From Maea johnstoni (lineage: Eukaryota > Annelida > Polychaeta > Spionida > Magelonidae), in contig OZ012696.1 in NCBI GenBank assembly GCA_963942565.1, forward strand, positions 26,768,244 through 26,832,243: 64,000 bases of DNA, read 5' to 3'. The first letter of the stretch is position 1; every line of letters begins with the position of its first letter. The notes below the pieces were generated by a model. The model saw only the letters and a program-made list of their open reading frames with translations. It ran no database searches and was not told where the DNA came from. The position numbers and the translations under genes were made by a program. Below, piece by piece: positions 55,670 to 64,000 of this stretch.

Positions 55670-58600
55670 GTTTGTATATGACATGATGTTCTACTTATTT
55701 GTTATACTTATATTTTGTTTTAAATACACCTCAACAGGAATTTAGCTCAACCTGTCTCAGAGTCAGACTAGGTGTTTCTGTCTGTGTTATACCAGGATTA
55801 CTGTAAATACACTCATTTCAGTTTCAAACTGTATGGAGTTTGTTGAATTACAACTGCAAAGGAATACCGGTCATAAGGGTACAACTACCATAAGGGTACA
55901 ACCATAAGGGTACAGATCTGGGACCATAAGGGTACAGATTTATGACCATAAGGGTACAGGTATATATATTGTATTTTATATGTGAAATAACTGTTTTTAA
56001 TGGAAATCTGGCTGATCAATATGCAACATTATGAACATAGATAACTTAGGAGGGTACTCACATGATTTCTTTGTGTAAAATGTTGACTTTGTAGAGCTCC
56101 AGTACAGGAAAGAAAGGGTACATCCCAGCCAGTATTCCAGTGTTCCTAATGATATATTCCAGTATGTGTATGGGTTTTTACTATTCATTTACCTCTGCTT
56201 TTTTATATAATTTTAAAATTAAAGAATGATCTGCAGTCCCCAGCAGTATCATACATCTTACTCTAGCTTGCAAAAAGATAGACTAATTTGGATCTGTTGT
56301 CTGGTGGTATGATAGAGAGAACTGAGCTGTTGGGTGCTGGATTCAATTGCAGTTCTGTGTAAGTTTATTTCACAACTTACTGAGTGGCAGGTGGATTATA
56401 TATAATCTCTTCCTCTCTGATCTCAGTGAGTGTTGACCCAACAGATGACATTTGACTTATTGTAATTTCACAATAAAATTTTACAATTCATACAGTATCA
56501 GTGTCTGACCCATTTCTTACTTTCCTCTTCTCATATTTATGTCAATAACATTCACATCACTTAAAATGAAGTCCTGTTTTTAACACAAAAAATAGGTAAT
56601 AGTCTAATCGGTTATTCCTTTTGAGTAATGTTCTGTGAACTTAAAGGACAATTCCAGCATGTATAAAACAGAGGCCCGAATAGTTTATTATCCATGGTAT
56701 TCTCTACTGAAACCCAAGTTCCCACCAGTGCCAACCTTCATACAAGAAGTATATTGCTGTTTACCCATCAAAGAAATATCAAACAATAAAAAATGGTGAT
56801 GTAGATTTTCATCATATTATATTGCAATCTGCATGGATCTTTTTTCTAAAAATGGTTTATACATAATCCACCAGTCACTCACTTGTGGTAATTTTTATAC
56901 TGGATCAAAAACCAACAAAGAGTTTTCAGGCAATTATTTAATATTTCAAAGCATGGATTTATGTGAATAAAATTCACTGATAAGTAATAGGGTAATTCAT
57001 CTATATAGTTTGCCTAAATCTTTAACAAATAATCTAATTACCCATAACCTATTTTTTCTTGAAATCTAACTGGTGTGAAGGTAACTGACAAGACACATAG
57101 AAAGTCATAAATATGAAAAGAGGAAAGTAAGAAATGGGTCAGACACTGATACTTTATGACGTCAATGTCATCTGTTGGGTCAACACTCACTGAGATCAGA
57201 GAGAAAGAGATTATATATAATCCACCTGCCACTCAGTAAGTTGTGAAATAAACTTACACAGAACTGCAATTGAATCCAGCACCCACCTGCTCTGTCAAAC
57301 CCCCAGACAACAAATCCAAATTAGTCTATCTTTTTGCAAGCTAGGAGTGAGATGTATGCATGATGCTGCTGGGGACTGCAGATCATTCCTCATTTTAAAA
57401 GGGTATAAAACAGTTAAATGAATAGTAAAAACCCATACACATACTGGAATATATCATTAGGAACACTGGAATACTGGCTGGGATGTACCCTTTCTTTCCT
57501 GTACTGGAGCTCTACAAAGTCAACATTTTACACAAAGAAATCATGTGAGTACCCTCCTAAGTTATCTATGTTGTATATTGATCAGCCAGATTTCCATTAA
57601 AAAGAGTTATTTCACATATAAAATACAATATATATACCTGTACCCTTATGGTCATAAATCTGTACCCTTATGGTCCCAGATCTGTACCCTTATGGTTGTA
57701 CCCTTATGGTAGTTGTACCCTTATGACCGGGTACCCTGCAAAGTGGGTACCTAGCAGTGTTTAGAGCTTGTGCGCTATATGCTGCCAGTTGCTCTGGAAT
57801 ATCCCCCGGGGGCATGACAGGAAATGGTCACATAGAACTTCTGAATGTCACAAGATACAACTTTCAACCCTTAAGAGCATGCTAAAATCATATATTAAGC
57901 TGTTTACAGCCGTCGTATATACTTCCTTACCTAAGTATTCCACTGTTTGGTAGTCATTTCCAATAAAACTGCTTTTATACTCAATCTTCTTCAACGAGTG
58001 GAAATCTGTAAAGCTGTCACTCCTTGTGTTGACACCCCCTCCAATACACATATCAACCAGAACGTCCGGGCCTGCCAGAGGCAGCGTTCCCGAGGGAGGA
58101 ACTTGACCTGGATCAACGGAGCGAAGGGAGAACATAGGGGGCGGCGACTAAACAGGAAGCACGGCTGTATCACAGTGTGCTTGCGTCTGGCAGACTCCAC
58201 AAGTTGAGTCTGAGGGACGGTAGGCTATGTGAACATTTCCTGTAATGGGATTGAGATGGTTTCTGTGTGTACAGGCCTGTTAGAGGAGGAAGGTCGTGTG
58301 AGCACTTCGGTGCATACAAGACTATAAACAGAATACCTTTACCTTTACCTTTATTTGCCTGAACAGTCACACAGAGCCCTATTTACCCCTATTTTCTGGA
58401 TAATGTTGGAAGGGGCAAGCCAGCAGACATTATTTTATTTTCAGGCCTTCTGAACCTCCTCCCTTTCCTTAACCCTTATGCTGCTGTTGGCTAATTTTGC
58501 CATTACAAAAAGATGCATAAAAGTTGGAAAATGACTGATGACCCTGGCACATGGGTACTCATCTGAGAGTACTCTGTGAGAGCTATCCAATGAATACCAA

Positions 58601-61600
58601 CATGACAGGGTATAGATGGTTATCAAAAATATTTGCATCATTGTGCTTTGGACAAAAGTAGCCTTAGCATTGGAAGGGTTAAACCTTTACATGTGGCACT
58701 AGTGACAGACTGCATAGTGTTCTTATTTTCCAGAGCTTGAACGCTATTACTCCTTCTGGCATATTTTTCGTTAACCTGCACTCACACTGTGCACCTCTTC
58801 AGAAGAATATGGTATGTTAGTTAACTGTAAAGGTCATGCTGGAAATGAATTATGATTTTTAGTTCTTTAGGTTCCCGATTGTACAGGATGAGCAGCAGTG
58901 ACACAAGAGGAGACCATCTTCAGCGGACGGCAGAAAATAACAGACAGGATGTAAGTAGAGTTCCACCTAGCCTCCATTTGGGGAGGGGGGTGGCAGGGAG
59001 GGAGGATTAGGTTGTATGTCACTTTTGAAAACTTTTTTATACTGTTAACTGTCACTTTTGAAAACTTAGTCTAAACACAATTAGATAGAAATCCAGAACC
59101 AGGAAGGTGTCTTTACAAATTCAGACCTAAGGGGTCTGAGTTGCAACGGGACCATGCATAGACAGAACACCACTCATTTGTACAGCAACCATGAAATCTG
59201 TGTGTTTTGTCTGTTAGTAGCCAGCTTTTTTAGAGTGAGTGAATCAGGGAGAGGACTCTATAACAATATATGTTTAGGTTTTCACTTTTAATATTGTGCT
59301 TTTTGGTATCAAATCTTTTTTTAAAAAGCAATTTTGTATTATAACATAGAATATTGTAAAAATCTAGTTAATGTATGCAAGTGTGAGCCACCAGCTTCAG
59401 TGACCACAGGTTGGTCTGCTTATAAGTTGATTTGGTTGGAGTTGACGTCAGGGACTCAGCCTGGACCCGTCCTGCCTGTCTTTTGGACATCTCCTTTTTG
59501 GACGGGCAAAAGTCTCTATGAAGAATTTTCAATTATGTCTGTTTGGGGATGATATCCAAATATTTTCCTAACGAAGCATCTTCTAGGACATGGCTTAAGT
59601 GTAAATTGTCCTTTTTGTCACAACAGGCTATCACATGTAGTTGACCAGTTTAAGGTTTTGAACTAGTTGGGTAGTTATATCTGGACGGGCAAACATTTTG
59701 GAACTGCTGTTTTGGACATGCAGGCATTTTTGAAATCCTGCCTAAGACCTTGGTTGACGTGCTTTCATCTTTCGCTTTTTTCTGGGAGGGAGCAATGAGT
59801 GATGCGCCAATCACAAGTCATGCATTGATGACAGGACAGATTTATGAGTGAAGATCATTTATGAGAATTACTTAGTCATTGTGTACTTGGACTTACAGGG
59901 CTCGACGATAAGGGTGAACCTATGACCCCAGGCCAGTAAAAATTCTCAAAAACAGCTTCGGGCCAGTAAAAAAAGACCTCAACTGGTCCTACAGGGCCAG
60001 TAAACATTTGGAGACATTCTTGTTAAAATGTTTCCCCCTGAGAATGTCTCCAATTGTTTTTGAAATAAATGAAGATAAAATTTATTAAGATAAGTGTTGT
60101 GGTGAATCTTATGCAATGTTTTTCTTCTTATGTTAAAGAAAAAGTGTAGGGCCAGTAAACATTTTGCAGGACCAGTAGATGCTAGGTGTTACTGGTCCTA
60201 CAGGGCCAGTACCATTTTGAGTTAACTAGCGTTGAGGCCTGGACTTAAGTATTCCTCATTACTGTCTTGAAGGTCATCACCAAGGCCACTGTACTGGACA
60301 TTAAGGATATATCCAAGACTGTCAAGTCACTCAGGTTGAAAGTTCATGATCCGAAATTCTTCTTCAAAGCTGGACAATGGTAAGTTCATAGGACATTCCT
60401 TAGACCATAAACGGTCTCTCAAGAAATAAAGGAGGAAAAGATTCAGGAGGGGGGATCAGAATCTCAAGTGCATAAACTGACCCCTATAGTCTCCACCAAC
60501 CTTTATTCTTTTATAAAAAATACAATTAGATTCCAGGCAAATGAAACAAATAGTGCAACCTTACCCAAATATCAAATGATCAGATAGGTTTGAAAGATTT
60601 TGTTGAACCTGTTGCTACTTCATTTGATTTTCTACCATTCTGGTTCAGTTGAAATTCATAATAAATGTAGATGGCTTATATCTAGTATGTTGTTAGATTT
60701 CTATTTGATTGCAATATTAAATTTTAATGCATTTTAAATATAAGTGGTAGATATCATTGTGAGTCTACATATTATACCGTAGTATCTGTTTAATTTTCTA
60801 GGGTTGACTGTTTCCTGCCAGGTTTGGACAAAGTTGGTGGTTATTCTATGACGTCCAGTCCTGCTACTCTGGAGAAAGAGGGGACATTAGATCTAGCTGT
60901 GAAATACAGTACCCATCCTCCTGCGTATTGGGTACATACCAAGGTAGGCAGCAATTGATTGGGCCTTAGCTGTGGTATTCTAGATCTCAATACTAAATAT
61001 GGGCATTCATAAAAAATAATAGATCATGCTTTTTGAACAGTATTTTTCAATTCACAACCATTAGCATGCACTTACTTATTGATAGAATGCATATTAGTAA
61101 AACCCTTGCATATAATTAAATATATCGATTATCTGTTTGAAATTAGCTCATTAAGAAATTCCTGATAAACTTATATTCTATTCCATTTCAGTGCCATGCG
61201 AGCTGCCCTCTAGTGACCTACAGATAAACTATTTGGTATATTGTTGACCTGTTCTATTCCAGTGCCAGGTAGGAACAGATATTTCCATGGGAGCTGCCCT
61301 CTAGTGTCCTAAAGGTAAACTAAGTTTAACTTGTTCTATTCCAGTGCCAGGTAGGAACAGATATTTCCATGGGAGCTGCCCTCTAGTGTCCTACAGGTAA
61401 ACTAAGTATAACTTGTTGCATTCTAGTGCCAGATAGGAACAGAGATAGCCATGCGAGCTGCCCTCTATTGTCCTACAGGTGAACTAATTATAACTTGTTT
61501 TATTCCAGTGCCAGGTAGGAACAGAGATAGCCATGTAAGCTGCCCTCTAGTATCCTACAGATAAACTAAGTTTAATTTGTTCTATTCCAGTGCCAGGTAG

Positions 61601-63784
61601 GAACAGAGATAGCCATGCGAGCTGCCCTCTAGTGTCCTATATATAATAGGTGAACTAAGTATAACTTGTTCTATTCCAGTGCCAGGTGGGAACAGATATA
61701 GCCATGCAAGCTGCCCTCTAGTGTCCTATGGGTAAACTAAGTATAACTTGTTGTATTCCAGTGCCAGGCAGGAACAGATATAGCCATGCAAGCTGCCCTC
61801 TAGTGTCCTACCGGTAAACTAAGTATAACTTGTTCTATTCCAGTGCCAGGTAGGAACAGAAATAGCCATGAGGGCTGCCCTCTAGTGTCCTACAAGTAAA
61901 CTTATTATAACTTGTTGTATTCCAGTGGCAGGTAGGAACAGAAATAGCCATGAGAGCTGCCATCTAGTGTCCTACAGGTAAACTAATTATAACTTGTAAT
62001 CTAGTGCCAGGTTAGGAACAGAAATAGTCATGAGAGCTGCCCTCTATTGTCCTATGGGTAAACTAAGTATAACTTTTTGTATTCCAGTGTCAGGTAGGAA
62101 CAGAAATAGCCATGCGAGCTGCCCTCTATTGTCCTATGTGTAAACTAAGTATAATTTGTTCTATTCCAGTGCCAGGTAGGAACAGAATTAGCTATGAGAG
62201 CTGCCCTCTAGTGTCCTACAGGTAAACTAAGTATAACTTGTTCTATTCCAGTGCCAGGTAGGAACAGAAATCATCATGAGAGCTGCCCTCTAGTGTCCTA
62301 CCGGTAAACTAAGTATAACTTGTTCTATTCCAGTGCCAGGTAGGAACAGAAATAGCCATGAGAGCTGCCCTCTAGTGTCCTACAGGTAAACTAATTATAA
62401 CTTGTTCTATTCCAGTGCCAGGTAGGAACAGAAATAGCCATGAGAGCTGCCCTCTAATGTCCTACAGGTAAACTAAGTATAACTTGTTCTATTCCAGTGC
62501 CAGGTAGGAACAGAAATCATCATGAGAGCCGCCCTCTATTTTCCTACAGGTAAACTAATTATAACTTGTTGTGTTCTAGTGCAAGGTAGGAACAGAAATA
62601 GCCATGAGTGCTGCCCTCTAGTGTCCTACAGGTAAACTAATTATAACTTGTTCTATTCCAGTGCCAGGTAGGAACAGAAATAGCCATGAGAGCTGCCCTC
62701 TAGTACTGGTAAACTAAGTATAACTTGTTCTATTCCAGTGCCAGGTAGGAACAGAAATAGCCATGAGAGCTGGTGGGGATTTCTACTTTGACCCTTTGCT
62801 TGCCGATAAGGATGTCAGCCTGCTGCTAGTGGCTGGGGGTGTGGGAGTTAACCCCCTCTACTCCATCCTGCAGGAAGTAGTGGCCAGAGGGGGCGTTGGG
62901 GGACGCCCTGTACCTGTCTCCCTCCTCTTCAGTGCCGGCACACAGGACGAGCTGCTCTTCAGGGTAAGACAACCTTGTATAGGTATAGGGATATGTCACA
63001 ACAATAATGTAATACTAGCTAACAGTTATCACTGTGTTGCAGTATGTAGTGGCTAGAGGGGGTGATGGGGGGTGCCCTGTACCCATGTCCCTCCTCTTCA
63101 GTGCCGGTACACAGGACGAGCTACTCTTTAGGGTAAGATAACCTTGTAATTAAAAGGGAAATGTTCATGGGACAGGTAGCGACTTACTTTTTGGGATAAA
63201 GTTTCCCTGTGGGGCAAGTAGATACTAGTTTTTACGTACCCAGAAAAAATTAACTTGAAACAAACAGAAAAAAATGAAGTTCAGAAATTCCATCTTCAAA
63301 TATTTTCCTATATCACACATTTTAACGAGTCATGATGAAAATCGTGAAACATGAATGCACTCAAAAATGGAGCTTACATACCCCACTGGGCAGTGCTATA
63401 ATTGATTAAATGTTGAGTCCTGTACATTCATTTCTTTATCCTACTTTGTGCCAAATCTTGAAAACTTTTATTATGTTCTCAACATGTAGAATCAACCTCT
63501 AAATGGTCAGGGTTCCCCTTGATAGGTTTCTACGAAATCACTCAAGAATGAATTATTCTTTCCCATTCTACTTTCTTTCATTTCTAGTCAGAATTGTGAG
63601 CTAATTGAAAACAAACAAAAATATGGAATCTGAAAACAGTTTATGATTTAACTTAAAGGAGAGATGATTTCTTTGTATGTCCATGTATTGCAGGATCGCC
63701 TAGACACACTCGCCAACCTCCACCCAGAAATATCTTGTCATTATTTTGTAACCCAAGAACAGCCCACCTTGGAAAATACATCAG
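55608..63784 (+). CDS. OXNAD1: OXNAD1, oxidoreductase NAD-binding domain protein, 5' part
   Basis: Exons 55608-55669, 58863-58950, 60273-60379, 60802-60943, 62739-62963, 63694-63784 give 238 residues in one frame; the 3' exons lie beyond the window. The ferredoxin-reductase-type FAD-binding fold is seen in SLRLKVHDPKFFFKAGQW and GGYSMTSSP (flavin contact), with LAVKYSTHPPAYWVH after it. The NAD-binding part starts at GGDFYFDPLLADKD and has LLLVAGGVGVNPLYSIL, the glycine-rich nucleotide loop. These match remembered human OXNAD1 blocks (SVKSLRLL, FKAGQW, GGFSICSSP, LIAGGVGINPLLSIL). The predicted N-terminus MWITRTLVNKCHSLFAHTRG is basic with no acidic residues, as expected for a mitochondrial presequence. 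The substrate of the family is not firmly known. A duplicated cassette lies at 63043-63132. Confidence 0.88.
55867..57730. mobile_element. 1.9-kb foldback element with ~700-bp inverted arms
   Basis: Arms 55867-56610 and 57031-57730 are reverse complements apart from scattered substitutions and indels. Each outer end has about five subterminal units of ACCATAAGGGTACA. The loop holds an interspersed-repeat copy. There is no transposase, so it is non-autonomous. Each arm contains a similar ~60-codon open frame (MNSKNPYTYWNISLG...), probably by chance. Fills much of OXNAD1 intron 1. Confidence 0.88.
56645..56765 (-). repeat. interspersed repeat (AGCAATATACTTTTTGTATG), copy 2
   Basis: Reverse-strand copy of the 16790-16925 repeat, located in the loop of the large foldback element. 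Confidence 0.7.
57740..58460. other. OXNAD1 intron 1, nothing recognised
   Basis: Moderately GC-rich sequence with short open frames on both strands (such as 57947-58207) but no family, splice-phase or repeat evidence I can support. Confidence 0.5.
58469..58682. mobile_element. TTAA MITE family A, copy 10 (inverted)
   Basis: Complete copy in the opposite orientation to the others: TTAACCCTTATGCTGCTG at the left, TTGGAAGGGTTAA at the right. In OXNAD1 intron 1. Confidence 0.9.
58863..58950 (+). CDS. OXNAD1: OXNAD1 exon 2
   Basis: Encodes SLGSRLYRMSSSDTRGDHLQ then RTAENNRQD, donor GAT|GTAAGT. The DHLQRTA block parallels DHMERTA of human OXNAD1. Two acceptors are possible (AG at 58861-58862 or 58869-58870); the first keeps frame with exon 1. 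Confidence 0.7.
59450..59750. mobile_element. TIR element, GTCTTAGCCAGG family (variant 1)
   Basis: Same orientation and internal order as 44194-44504 (CCTGTCTTTTGGACA, GGCAAAAGTCTCTATGAA, TTTTTGAAATCCTG). Confidence 0.75.
59898..60240. mobile_element. 343-bp MITE, AGGGCTCGACG ends
   Basis: AGGGCTCGACGATAA at the left and CTAGCGTTGAGGCCT at the right are inverted; the interior repeats GGGCCAGTAA several times. Ends 32 bp before OXNAD1 exon 3. Confidence 0.75.
60273..60379 (+). CDS. OXNAD1: OXNAD1 exon 3 (FAD-binding)
   Basis: Acceptor ACTGTCTTGAAG only 32 bp after a MITE end, donor TG|GTAAGT; 107 nt, phase 0 in and 2 out. Encodes VITKATVLDIKDISKTVKSL then RLKVHDPKFFFKAGQ. Confidence 0.9.
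60802..60943 (+). CDS. OXNAD1: OXNAD1 exon 4 (FAD-binding)
   Basis: Acceptor AATTTTCTAG, donor AAG|GTAGGC; 142 nt, phase 2 in and 0 out. Encodes VDCFLPGLDKVGGYSMTSSP and LDLAVKYSTHPPAYWVHTK. Confidence 0.92.
61191..62738 (+). repeat. ~82-bp tandem array of OXNAD1 exon 5 acceptor and exon start
   Basis: About 19 head-to-tail units of ~82 bp fill the end of intron 4. Each unit has a pyrimidine tract and CAG, the first ~33 nt of exon 5 (TGCCAGGTAGGAACAGAAAT and on), then CCCTCTAGTGTCCTACAG followed by GTAAAC. Every unit therefore looks like a 52-nt exon with both splice sites and an in-frame TAG. The array ends at the genuine exon 5 acceptor. Confidence 0.95.
62739..62963 (+). CDS. OXNAD1: OXNAD1 exon 5 (NAD-binding)
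   Basis: Acceptor TGTTCTATTCCAG, donor AGG|GTAAGA; 75 codons, phase 0/0. Begins CQVGTEIAMRAGGDFYFDPL and contains LLLVAGGVGVNPLYS. Its acceptor and first 33 nt are repeated about 19 times upstream. Confidence 0.92.
63043..63132 (+). CDS. OXNAD1: OXNAD1 duplicated cassette (copy of exon 5 end)
   Basis: 90 nt with its own acceptor (CACTGTGTTGCAG) and donor (AGG|GTAAGA), phase 0/0. It repeats the last 30 codons of exon 5 with few changes (YVVARGGDGGCPVPMSLLFS onward). Inclusion would add 30 residues in frame next to the NAD-binding loop. It could be alternative, constitutive or silent. Confidence 0.45.
63694..63784 (+). CDS. OXNAD1: OXNAD1 exon 6
   Basis: Acceptor CATGTATTGCAG, donor G|GTATGT; 91 nt. 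Encodes DRLDTLANLHPEISCHYFVT, parallel to the ILDLVNEFPEKIACSLHVT block of human OXNAD1. Confidence 0.88.
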
Positions 63785-64000
63785 GTATGTGATATTCATC
63801 ATTGCTTTGTTCAGGAAATATTAATGAATGTTTTATGATATTTATTACTGCTTCACATAGAGTATAGATATATGAAATGTGTATACTACTTATCTGAAAA
63901 TATATCTGACTTGTGATAAAACTATTTAAAGGGAAATTATAATGCTCTGCTTGCACCATAACACAGTCCACACTATCATATCAAAGCTATTACTGAGCGA

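Noticed and set aside
55997-56188. Conserved small protein in both arms of the foldback (with 57418-57600)
   Set aside because: The arms are near-identical, so identical frames are expected; nothing suggests translation.
61191-62738. CRISPR-like array
   Set aside because: Regular repeats but no unique spacers, in an animal intron; units derive from OXNAD1 exon 5.

Overview
This is a window of animal nuclear DNA: split genes with GT-AG introns, many microsatellites, terminal-inverted-repeat elements and LINEs. Three conserved genes are recognisable. My best guess for the source is an invertebrate deuterostome, most likely a cephalochordate (amphioxus). That is inference, from a single AKAP9/pericentrin-type gene that resembles both vertebrate paralogues and from the style of the repeats; the window contains no species-diagnostic gene.

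Layout. (1) Bases 150-23858, plus strand: the last 23 coding exons of an AKAP9/pericentrin-family centrosomal scaffold. Together they give 1,612 residues of mostly coiled coil, then the PACT domain and the C-terminus; every exon phase joins and the total is a whole number of codons. The gene starts upstream of the window. (2) About 24-31 kb: 3' flank and/or long 3' UTRs with minisatellites, (TA)n tracts and a TIR element; I see no confident gene. (3) Bases 32735-54891, minus strand: a complete nine-exon CIR1 gene (corepressor interacting with RBPJ). It has the conserved N-terminus and zinc knuckle, and a very long arginine/serine tail built from tandem 19-residue and ~10-residue repeats (about 1,076 residues in all; human CIR1, from memory, is about 450). 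Its ~10 kb first intron holds a nearly full-length CR1-like LINE in the same orientation, a 5'-truncated LINE fragment in the opposite orientation, and an ~880 bp TIR element. (4) Bases 55608-63784, plus strand: the 5' part of an OXNAD1 gene (mitochondrial FAD/NAD-binding oxidoreductase), running off the right edge. CIR1 and OXNAD1 are head to head with about 716 bp between their start codons, while AKAP9 and CIR1 converge.

The introns are full of non-autonomous elements. These include at least ten copies of a ~210 bp MITE flanked by TTAA, a tRNA-derived SINE, a 1.8 kb TTAA-flanked element carrying a decayed THAP domain together with its 270 bp deletion derivative, a ~1.9 kb foldback element, and several further TIR families.

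The most unusual feature is that exon-intron junctions have repeatedly been caught up in local tandem duplication. Acceptor plus exon start is duplicated in front of AKAP9 exons 4 and 16 and, about 19 times, in front of OXNAD1 exon 5. Exon end plus donor is duplicated six extra times after AKAP9 exon 18. A 30-codon piece of OXNAD1 exon 5 is duplicated as an in-frame cassette with its own splice sites. Exon numbers count from the left edge for AKAP9 and from the start codon for CIR1 and OXNAD1. All exon calls come from reading splice consensus, phase and remembered homology, with no alignment or transcript data.
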